Below are positions 48,230 through 59,200 of a DNA stretch of 64,000 nt, one piece after another. The notes below the pieces were generated by a model. The model was not told where the DNA came from. It saw nothing but the letters and a program-made list of their open reading frames with translations, and did no database searches. Positions within the stretch are counted from its first letter, which is position 1, and the number at the start of each line of letters is the position of its first letter. The position numbers and the translations under genes are program-made. The stretch comes from Elephas maximus indicus (taxonomy: Eukaryota; Chordata; Mammalia; Proboscidea; Elephantidae). The stretch is taken from assembly GCF_024166365.1 (NCBI RefSeq), contig NC_064819.1, positions 153,022,293 to 153,086,292 of the forward strand. The letters run 5' to 3'.

Positions 48230-48436
48230 CTCAAAAAAAAAACATTCCCATAGAGTCAATTCCAACTCATAGCGACCCTATAGGACAGAAAAGAACTGCC
48301 CCATAGAGTTTCCAAGGCTGTAATCTTTACAGAAGCAGATTGCCACATCTTTCTCCCATGGAACAGCTGGCGGGTTTGAACCGACAACCTCTCAGTTAGC
48401 AGCTGAGTGCTTAACCACTGTGCGACCAGACTCTTC
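48230..48436 (-). mobile_element. AfroSINE, long variant
   Basis: Antisense copy between TTTGTAAGACTAA duplications (48217-48229 and 48437-48449). It splits an old unassigned repeat (47880-48610). Confidence 0.94.
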
Positions 48437-49204
48437 TTTGTAAGACTAAAAAAAAAAACCAAACCCTAAGACTAAGCTGTAAGAAATGGGTGATTGCAGG
48501 AGGTGAGCAAGAGGAAAGAGTCAAGAATGAGGTCCAAGTTTCTGGCAGGGGCACCTGGAAGGACAGTCATGCCATCATAGAAGCAGCAACAGATTTAGCG
48601 AGAAGGAAGCCAAGTGCAATTCTGAACACGTTAGATTTGAGGATCTTCCTGTAGAACATTCCAGCAAAAGTAAATTTAAATATAGGTCTGAAGCTCTGGA
48701 AAGGATTAAAACTAAAGCGCTTTTTTGAATCTTAATCCAGATTAATGTTTTGTTTTCCATAAATTATTGTTACACAAATTAAAAACTCAAGGAAAAAGGA
48801 TGAAAGCAGTTAAGATGATTTTCTCAGCGCCTGATATACTATCACCTCTTTAAATACCAAATGGCTGTAAAAGGTATTTAAATTTTTCCTCTGATATTTA
48901 AACACTCTCTGTGGCTATTATTGCTTGGTATTAGAGTTATACTTAATGGATTAGGAAGAAAAAAAGCGTAATCTTTGTTGACTTTCTTCTCTGTGTGAAA
49001 TACATTTAGAAGACTGCTCCTGTTGGTTCTACAAACATGCAAGGGAGTACACATAAAAATAGGTATTTATTTTTAAATATCCAGCACACAAGCCTTACTA
49101 AGCCCACGTAGCAGTAAATCCTAAACTCTAAGTCTCGTCACATTTGCAAAAGGAAGGCATTTATGAAGACATTTGGTGAGGCCTCTGAAACGAATGTGGT
49201 TGAG

Positions 49205-49410
49205 AATGTGCATGCTGGAGTCAGGCTCTTTGCCTTGCCTCTTACAGCTGTATGATCTTGGTCAAGTCATGTCATCTCTTTGGCCTCAGTTACCTCATCT
49301 GTAAAATAAGCATAATAGTACCTACCTCTCGGGTTTATGAGGATTAGCTATGTCACAGCACTTAGGAGCAGTGCCTGGCATATTGTATGCACTCAATCAG
49401 TATTATCTAT
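49205..49410 (+). mobile_element. MIR-like SINE
   Basis: Clear MIR core and 3' end (TACCTCATCTGTAAAATAAG, GAGGATTAGCTATGTCACAG, GTGCCTGGCATATTG). Confidence 0.8.
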
Positions 49411-49562
49411 ACTTATTTAAAGATTCTGTTAAAGACAACTCAATATCACTACTGATTAAATATCTTGGAATAATTATTTCAGATCAGGTTTTCCAATCAG
49501 AAACAGAATTTCATATTTAAGATATAACATCTGATGCTAGCTAGCCCTCTCTGAGGACTCTT

Positions 49563-49742
49563 ACCAAACCAAAACCAAACCCACTGCCATCAAGTCGATC
49601 CCAACACATAGTGACCCTGTAGGACAGAGCAGAACTGCCCTACTGTAAATCTTTAGGGACACACACTGCTACGTCTTTTTCCTGTGGAGCGACTTTTGGT
49701 TAGCAGTCGACTACTTAGCCACTGTGCCACCAAGGCTCCTTT
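49563..49742 (-). mobile_element. AfroSINE
   Basis: Antisense copy with an internal deletion around the B box, ending GTGCCACCAAGGCTCC. Confidence 0.88.
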
Positions 49743-52184
49743 GAAAACTCTTAGAGGTCCTATATTTATATAAAGTCATTATAGAATAGAATCTCACTAA
49801 GCAAAGGAAAGAATGATAGGCGGACTGTTAGGAAAAAAATTTCCAGATGGCTAGGGATTATGATCACAGCAGAAAGAATCAATACCTGAAGTTAACTGAA
49901 ATAACAGTTAATTATTTTATAGTCCTAAAAGGCATGTCTCCATCAAAAATATGGAGAGATAAAAGGATTTTAAAGTAATAAAAAGTGGAAATTCAATTCA
50001 AATAGTGATCTATCCTCATTTTCATGAAATGAGAGCTGGTTAATCTGGGCAAACAAATTTTACCGGATGGCCCCAACAGGTCCAATGAAGCAGTGGTATA
50101 CGTGCCTGGTAAATAACCTCACAAACATGAAAAGCCATATTTCCTTTTCACTGAAGAGACCATTCTGCTCCCAGGAAGCTTAACGTGACTATGTGTAAAA
50201 TAAAATGGAAACCTTACCAAACCATGAACGTGTGATACATGCTTTTAAACTGACGTTTAACAATTTTTAAAGCAATGGTTTAAAAACGCTTACAAATGAT
50301 GTACTGCTTAAAATAAAACAAAATACTATATTGATCACAAATTATATCCAGTCCATACACGCTGAACACATACTGTACTTTAATAATCAAGACAGTTCAG
50401 CTGTTTTTCTATAGTATGTTTCAGAGTTAGCATATAACCTGTGTGTAACACTATTGCTATGATTTTAATCATTTTATACTTAAGAGCCCAAAATATGTTT
50501 GCAAAATAACATTTTCTGTGTATGTCAACCAGTGTTTTTTTTTTTCAGAAACACTCCACCCAGGTCATACATAGTAATCCGTATTGGTGAAAACAACCAG
50601 AGATGACAAACAGAATCTCACCTCTACACAGAAGTTCCAATTGGCTCAAAAGGCAAAGGGCTGCCCCGCTCTACAAAGGTGCAGGTCAAGTTCTTGACCT
50701 TTGAAAGTGAATTCCAGTGTAGTCACTATAGCCGTGTATTTGAGCTTTGTACTTACAGTATTAGATTTGAGACATAACTGAAGCCACACACTGCAGTAAG
50801 CTAACTCCCATATCAAAAATTAAATGCAAAAGGACTTGAAGAGATTTTGTAATCCCAGTAGCACAGACTGGAAAAACTGAATACTGTACTTAGATGTAAC
50901 TCTTACATCTCCCTTCAATTAAGTGGTCATGGCCACACTTTACAGATTTGAGACAGTAATTTATATTAATGTGATTAATCAACAAGTGTACTTACTACCA
51001 TGAACTTGGGCCCAAAGCCATAGGATTATTTTCGCCTTTCCCCCAAAGAATCATTTGCTCTTGAAGTAATAGGCTTTTAAGGCACATTTTAACAAAAATC
51101 CATCATATACCCAGCTTAAAAATGGAAGCTCCACCTGGTTACAATAATACATATACCTAAGTAATGTGTGGTTTATCAGATAGGCAAGTGTCTCTATCTT
51201 GAGGTTAAATTCACATTAGAAACTGATTCTTTACTCGCTTTTCTTATTCAAAGAGAAATATTCTGTAAAAAATATTAGAGAATTAGATTTATAAGAATAA
51301 CCCATACGTGTCAGGCCTGTGGGCAAGGGTCCAACAGGGTATAGCTCTGGAAGTGAGGGAAAGAGCTTCCCTGGAGCCCTGGGTTCCTATGTACCCAGGT
51401 TCCTCAGTAGGAATCATGAGGAAGGGAGTTAGGGTGCCTTACTGATTTTTAGAAATCTCCTCCCAAAAACGCACAGACCCTTGAGAGGCTCAAACCTTAA
51501 ACCCCAATCGGTTACCATCTCAAACTTCAGTTACCAGCTTGGAAGGAATAGGACTTGAAGAGAGGGAAGAGAGAAGATGGAAAGAAGCCACAGATGTGAG
51601 AGTTTCAGGGCAAGTTGCTTTAGGGACTTCACACCCTTTGCTAGGACCAGCTTTGATGACCCAGGAGGCTCTGCTTAAAAAGAAAAACTTTCCAGTGCCC
51701 CACAAGCATGCCTTAGGGCACTGACCTTTGGGATGAATAGAGAATTATCTACGTGGAATGGTTTGAGGCTGGGAAGGATTTAAGAGTCTTTTAATTTCCT
51801 GCTAGTCTAAAGTAAATATAAATGAAAGAATTTCATAGAAACAAATACACAGCTAATTGTAATGCCTCCTCTGGCCACCCTTTCCCCGCGGATGATTAGG
51901 AATTTTCAGAATGGCTCTTCAGCCTTACGGAGTGAGCTGGTGGCCAGCTGAGTTCTAGTCCAATCATAAGGTAGGAATGGGCGACGTCCACAAGGCACAC
52001 TATTGCAGACGACAAAGAGACTCAGAGGTGACAAATGTGCCCAGCAGGATTCCATTCCGTAGTGGAGATCTGAGACCGGCTCTGCTCACTGTGGTCAAGA
52101 AGCAGTAACAAACGGGCCCTAAACATTTTAAATGTATAACAAGAGGCCCCCTTTCACAAGGGCTGGAAATACAAATATGTATAT

Positions 52185-52212
52185 ACACACTATGTATATA
52201 TATATATATATT
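52185..52212. repeat. (TA)n microsatellite
   Basis: About eleven TA units, in the presumed RRAGD 3' UTR. Confidence 0.85.
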
Positions 52213-52973
52213 TTAGTCTACACTTGCCAATCACCTACATTCATGAAACTTTTTGACCTCTGATGTTACTTCAGTTCCAGGTGGCAGGTAAAGAAAAGCC
52301 TCCAGAACCCCTGCATTTTAGCGACTGGCTTATTTCTCTCCAGTGGTTGGCACCATGTTGGAAATCTGGTCCCAGAGGTTCTAAAGAACAGTAGTACAGC
52401 ACAAAGAACTAACCTCTTTGTATAAAGTGACTATAGAGATGTGTGTTGAGGTAAAGAGCTTCGTAAAAATCGAGTAGGGGAGCACTGCCACGGCTATAGA
52501 AATTTCTATATAAGTTTGGTGCTAATATTATTCTACAAAACTCGTGTTTACACCCATTACAAACAGAGGACAGTTCTTATTGCTACTGGAGCCTGCTGCC
52601 CCAATCTGTTCCAGCTCCACTGAAAAATGAGTTTTCTCAATAATTGGTAGCAAATATTCCCAAATTTATAAAAAAAAGTCATTGCCAATGCATCACTTTT
52701 TGATTAATTTTTGATTGCCATATGTATATGGACTCCAGTATGCATGTCCTTTACACCAAGTACAGAAAAAAGCTTAGAAAAGTAGTTTTATCAAAGTTCA
52801 GTTCAATGAGAAAAAAACATGAAAAAGTGCAAAATAGATACAGGTCCTGGCAGTTCTCATATGTGATTTTTCTTACTACCGACCAGAAAAGTTTACATTT
52901 GTGTAATAAAATTACAGTGGATTTCACTTCATGGTTAATATACAAGTTTTTGCTTCAAAGTGCTTACAGGTAC

Positions 52974-52979
52974 TTTATT
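52974..52979 (-). terminator. RRAGD: Proximal RRAGD polyadenylation signal AATAAA
   Basis: AATAAA on the minus strand, about 160 nt past the RRAGD stop codon. Use would give a very short 3' UTR; whether it is used cannot be told. Confidence 0.4.
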
Positions 52980-53137
52980 TAAAAAAGAGATCAAGTAGGT
53001 TGCAGGAATTTTTTTTTTTTAAAACAACAAATCTATGTCACGTGTCCCAGTCTCTTTTGTCCCCTTCTTTTAGTGCAACCCGGTACAGCGGCCTCACCAA
53101 AAAGATCTGATTTCAAAAGATGTTCCTGGAACCTCAC

Positions 53138-53289
53138 CTACAGCAGCACTCGAGGAGTCCCATTCGGGGTGGCTCCTTTTTTCTTCTGCAGCCGATTCTG
53201 AGCCTTTCGAGATTTCACCACTTTCATTCTCACCTCAAAGACTTCATGGATGGCCTTCCGGAAGCAGTGAAAATTATAGTCAATAAGCC
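53138..53289 (-). CDS. RRAGD: RRAGD coding exon 7 with stop
   Basis: It encodes the end of the split Gly, then [40 protein letters not shown] and PNGTPRVLL, and stops with TAG. It is 152 nt of coding sequence. The acceptor is TTCCAG|GG. The basic C-terminus is typical of RagC/RagD. Confidence 0.97.
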
Positions 53290-56200
53290 CTGGAAAAGAG
53301 AACAAAAATATCCACAAACGTCAAGTAGAAATAATTTCCATTTCTGAATTTTTCCATCACCCTTAACAGAAGCTCAGTGTCCCTAAGCAGTGACTCTCTT
53401 TTTACCTCTCCCTCCAGCCCCTGATGACCACTAATAAACTTTGGTCTCTGTATATTTGCTTATTTATATATTTCATCTAGGTGGGATGGTACAATATTTA
53501 AAAATGGGTACTGGTGATGATTGTACAATATAATGAACATATGTCACTGAATTGTACATGTAAGAGATGTTGACATGGCACATGTTTTTGTTATATATGT
53601 ATATAAATCCATTGGCGTTGAGTTGATTTCAACTCCCAGGACCCTACAAAAAAAAAAAAAAACTCCCATCTTTTCATGTCTGACATGGCCAGGACAAGCC
53701 AGTAGGGGGCGGTAAAGGTACAGTCGTAACACAAGGCCCACAGATCTCCAGAAAGTATGGAGCTGGACTTCAGGAATTGTAGTCTTACCTTCCAGAATTA
53801 AGGATTCCTTAAAACTGAGAGGAGCCCTGGTTGTTAAGAGCTATGGCTGCTAACAAAAAGCTCAGCAGTTGGAATCCACCAGCTACTCCTTGGAAACCCT
53901 TTGGGGCAGTTCTACTCTGTCCTATAGGGTCGCTATGAGTCCAAATCGACTCGGCGGCAACAGGTTTTTTTTTGGGGGGGGGTTTACAATTAAGATATAT
54001 TTTTAATTAAAAAAACTTTTTCCCTAGAAAAGGTGTTATTAAGTTGACTCCGAATGAAGGTAGACCCTGAGTTACAGTGTGGCTGAGATCTCAAAGTCAA
54101 ACTATCAATCAAATATTTTAAGCCACGGTCTTAAGCTCTGAGGAAAGCAAAGGTGAATAAAAAAAAGAGTCAGCTCCGATCTCAGGAATTAAAAGTACTA
54201 ATGACAGTCGCAGCTTCTCAATTTTAAATGGAGAAATAGCAGAGGAGAAATCTTTATGTGTCCGCAGAAATAATTTAGTGGTACAAAAACAGAGTAAAAG
54301 GTCATCCAAGGTCTTGAGGAAGTACATTACAATAGAATGCACTTTCCTCCTTACCGTTAACCGGTCTAAGAGTTGAGAGCAAACGTTGTATTTACACCAC
54401 TTAGGATAAGGTGGTTGGTTCTATTTACCATCTTTAAACTTTTTAAAATAACCAAGCTATTTTCCCACAGCCTGACAATTATTTCCATCCAGTCAGGTGA
54501 TGCTTTCAGAGCCCCAACCAAAGATAGAATTGGGAATCCTGCCAAGGAAGTGAAATTCTTCAAATCAGTCATACAACTGCAAATACACTGGGGTAGGGGG
54601 TTGGGGAGGAAGAGACACCATCTCAGCTTCCAGGAGCAGGAAAACCTAGGAGGGTGGGGGGTGGAGCCTCTGTGCTTCTGAAGTGACAGTGAGCCACAAG
54701 AGCAGTACTTTAGGAGGCTATTTCCTCAAGAAAAGCCTAATGAGTCAATAAAGATGAAAAATAACAAAAATAAACAAGGAGCAAAGAAATAATTTTATTT
54801 AGTAAGAATGTGGCCATCATATGTGACAACAACCTCAAAATCCTCTGCTTACATATGCAATAAACTGGCCTAGGAAGAAAAAGATATGCTGGCTTAGCTA
54901 AAGGAAGTTGGCTCAATGAGAAGGGTGCAATTAAATACTAGCTTGGGAAAATTTCAGAGATAAATCTGAACTTACTCATCTTTGCACATCTGAAAATATA
55001 GCAGTAATCTTGCCGCATTTGAAGTCTTAAGGGTAAAAAAAGTAAAAGTTCACAGCTTAGGTTTTCAAAGGAAGTTAGCATTCATAAAAAGTGTTTTCTA
55101 TTTGCACCCTTCTGTTAAAGGCAGTGGAAAATGCAAAGACAGAGACATGAGCAAAATAAACACTATCTTCACCACCACTCACAGTGAATGCAGTCCCACA
55201 TCCTTCTCTGGAGCTATACGTTAAAAACACCCCGGGAACTTCAAAAAAAAAAAAAAAAAATCAGCAAAGCCAAGGCCTTCTCCCAGAAATTCTAATTGCT
55301 TAGAGCAAGGCCCAGCTATCCGTGCTTTTTAACCCGCCTCCCTCCCAAGGTGCCTGTAATATGCCGTCAAGACCAAGAACCCCACATCTGCATTCCATCG
55401 TCTCCTTTCTGCCAAAGCAGCCACGGACAGCATCAATGAAACTCAGGATGAGAGCAGGACGAGAAACAGCTAATTAACAAACCTTGATTATCACTACCAA
55501 CAGGACTCAACAACACTTGCGATTAAAGCAACAACAACAAAATCAAACTACTCTTGCATTTACAAACATTAGGTTCTTTTTAAAGACAACTACATTATAG
55601 CTGCCAACGCGCCTCATGCTCAGCCAGCAGCCCTCTGTCAGTGAGGTTTGCTTGTTGCTATAATGCTGAACAGGTTTTAGTTGAGCTTCCAGACTAAGCT
55701 GGACTAGGAAGAAAGGCCTGGTGATTGACTTCTGAAAACCAGCCAATAAGAACATTATGGATCACAATGGTTTGATTCACAACTGATCATGCAGATGGAG
55801 CAGGACCGGCAGTGTTTCATTTCATCATGCAGGGGGTTGCCATTAGTCAGGCATAAATTTGATAGCAGCTAACAACAACAACACATGAGAGTTTCATCTC
55901 AGTCTGCCAGGGGACTTCCCAGTTTTAGCACTGGACGTCCCCCATCCCAGGAACTCCCCAGTAATGGTCACCCTAAATAGCACAAGTTTAAAATGATGCC
56001 CACTTACTTACATTTCTTAGTTACAATACTAAATATATATTAAATACAATATTAAATATAATACCTAGGTTTCTAGCTACCTTACTAAATACTACAAAAT
56101 CTGCCTATCCCCAAAGATGACCCACACCACCACCCACCCACCCATTGCCATCCACTCGATTCTGACTCATAGTGACACTATAGGACAAAGTAGAACTGTC

Positions 56201-59200
56201 CCATAGGGTTTCCAAGGAGTAGCTGGTGGATTCAAACTGCCAACCTTTTGGTTAGGAGATGAACATCTAACTACTGCGCTGTGGAATCTACCAAAGATCC
56301 CAAGGACAAATTCCTGCTTACATTTAATTGTATAATCACTGATGCATGATAAAATTAGTAGACAAAAGTTTGTGGAGAAGCAGGATTTTCATAGTTTCAA
56401 AAATATTTATTAACTACAAAGGGAAAGATAAAAACTTTTCAGCAGAAAAGCCCTGCAGACATTATGTTAACTAAGTGGTCATGGTTAACATCACCAGCAA
56501 TGCCATGTCAACATCATGAAACTCCCTGATACGATGCACTGAGAAGGGGTTTCCATGGGGTTTCCAAGGCTGAAATCTTTACAGAAGCAGATTGTCACAT
56601 CTTTTTCCTGCTCATGGGTTCAATCCATTGACCTTTCAGTTAGCAGCTGAGTCTTTAAACACTGTGCCACCAGGGCTCCTACTGTGTAGACAGTAGGTAG
56701 AAAATAAGGGTATCTCGACACAAAGGCCACAGGTTTGGTTTTTTTGGGTTTTATGAGGTTAATTGCTTGTTTTAAAATCAAACTATATTTGGCCCTAAAA
56801 TTATGTGAAGTCATTAAGTATACTCATTTTTACTTTTTCGGAATCATGATGCTATATATCCCTGTGTTTTTTCAGGACTTATGAGTATATGAAAGCGGAA
56901 CAGTAGGTACATACCGTCTAAGTTTAATGCTGTATGAGTTCTGTCGTCCTCTCTTTTGGTGGGGAGAACAAATGGTCACAAGAGTTACCAAACGCCTTCT
57001 TATGGGCCAAGAGGGAGAACTCCACCCTCAGGGTAGGTTCAGGGAGTCCTCTCCTTATAAAGAGACTTTATTGCTAAGAGTCGGAATCCACTCAACAGCA
57101 CACAACAATATTCACCCACATAAAATCTAAGGCCCCTGGGAGAACCACTTAGTTCTACTTCCGCCACATTACAGCTGCACCACTAGAGGGCAGGCTGGTT
57201 CACTTAGACCAGAAGTCAGCGGCCCCCTCAGGCTGCCCGTCTGCTAAGGAGGCCTATGACAAAAGTCTGGAAGCTGCAAGGACCATACTGTGTTGTCCAT
57301 CCACATTCAACAAGCAATAAAAACAGTATTATGCTAAACTGAAATGTTTCTTTTAAATCACAAACAAAAAATTACCTTTTCTTTCAAAGCTCTCCTCTCT
57401 GACAAAGCAAACAAGAGCCAGGAACTTTGTCACTTCTTTTAAATAAAGAACTGTTGTATTATTCAGTTTAATAATGGCTGTTGATTCCTTGTCATAGGGG
57501 GTTCCAGCTCCATCTTCTTTGAGGCTGAATGGGGACAGAAACCAAAATGTATTTGACTACTGAGAAAGGACATATTATAACCCAGTGATAGAGACCATCT
57601 TTCACACACAGAATGATAATCGTAATGGTAAGTAGTTACAGTGACTTTCAGCAAAAGATCTCAGAAACACAATCACAAGAACGTAAACAGTGTATGAAAG
57701 TCACTTTCCTAATAGCACAATGAGTGGCTATTTCCACAGCTGAGCAACTGTCCAGGCACCTGAGGAACACAGGTGAGGAACAGAAGTTAACTCTTCTCCC
57801 CTCTGTGGTCCACAGGACTTCTTGTTTGCTCCTAATAAACAGCCTGTCAGAAGCATGGTCTGATGAAAAAGAGGTGCTGAAGAACTGTTCCAAATAAAGG
57901 GAGCTTATTAAGAGACACAAAAGGAGCCCTGGTGGGGCAATGTTAAGTACTTAGCTGCTAACCTAGGGGTCAGTGGTTCAAGCCCACCATCAGCTCTGCA
58001 GGAGAAAAAACTTGGTGATCTGCTCCCATAAAGATTAATCACAGCCTGCGAAACCCTATGGGACAGTTCTACTCCGTCATATAGGGTTGCTATGAGTTGG
58101 AATTGACTCAATGGTGCGCACGCACACACACACAGAGACGTGAAAGCCAAAATCCTGGAATGGACAGGGATCTGCCCGAAATGCAAGCCAGATTTAGAAG
58201 ATGCTAATGTCAGAAGGATCCTGGCTGAAAGCAGAGTACACCAGAAAGATGTTTACCTGTGTTCTATTGACTATGCTAAGGCATTCGACTGTGTGGATCA
58301 TAACAAATTATGGATAATATTACAGAGAATGGGAATTCTGGAACTCTTAATTGTGCTCATGAGGAATCTGTACATGGATCAAGAGGTAGTCATTAGAACA
58401 GAACGAGGAGATACTGCATGGTTTAAAGTCAGGAAAGCTGTGTGTCTAGGTTGTACCCTTTCACTGTACCTGTTCACTCTGTATGCTGAGCAAATAATAC
58501 GAGAAGCTGGACTATATGAAGAACGAGGCATCAGGATTGGAGGAAGGCTAACAACCTACGTTATACAAATGACACAACTCCGCTTGCTGAAAGTGAAAAG
58601 GACTTGAACCACTTACTGATGAAGATCAAAGGCTACAGCCTTCACTATGAATTACACCTCAACAAAAAGAAAACAAAAATCCTCACAACTGGATCAATAA
58701 GCAATATCATGATAAATGGAGAAAATACTGAAGTTGTTAAGTATTTCATTTTACTTAGATCCATTATCAACACCTATGGAAGCAGCAGTCAAGAAATCAA
58801 ACGACGTACTGCATTGGGCAAATCTAACGCAAAAGACCTCTTTGAAGTGTTCAGAAGCAAAGATGTCACATACTTTGGACATATTATTGGGAGAGACCAG
58901 TCCCTGGAGGAGGACATCACGCTTGGTAAAGTAGATGGTAGCAAAAAAGAGGAAGACCCTCAACAAGGAAGACTGATGCAGTGGTTCCAACAATGACCTC
59001 AAACATAGCAGCAATTATGAGGTTGGTGCAGAAACGGGCAATATTTCGTTCTGTAGTAAACAGGGTTGCTAGGAGTCGGAACTGACTCGACAGCACCTAA
59101 CAACACCAACAAGTTTATGAAAAATTAACTACAAATTTGACTAAACAGGAATTGATGCCAAACCTTACCAATGCAGTATAATAATTCAGCTGGTGCCAAA

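Larger units (their letters stand above)
50379..53137 (-). other. RRAGD: Probable RRAGD 3' UTR
   Basis: Downstream of the stop, about 2.7 kb lacks recognisable SINE, L1 or RTE insertions, unusual for this window and consistent with a long 3' UTR. A canonical AATAAA on the minus strand at 52974-52979 offers a proximal polyadenylation site. ATTAAA at 50379-50384 is a possible distal site. The end is inferred. Confidence 0.45.
53290..57375 (-). other. RRAGD: RRAGD intron 6
   Basis: It holds several AfroSINE copies, an RTE-tailed SINE and two full matches to the CTCF core motif. 53990-55640 contains no repeat I can name. Confidence 0.8.

Noticed and set aside
53035-53048. GTCACGTGTC E-box, CLEAR-like (TFEB) motif near RRAGD
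   Set aside because: RRAGD is a known TFEB target, but through its promoter, which is outside the window. This match is in the presumed 3' UTR and not a full CLEAR motif.
58140-58996. 155- and 130-codon open frames as a possible host gene
   Set aside because: The translation is RTE reverse transcriptase and the 3' end has the RTE tail, so this is a LINE remnant.
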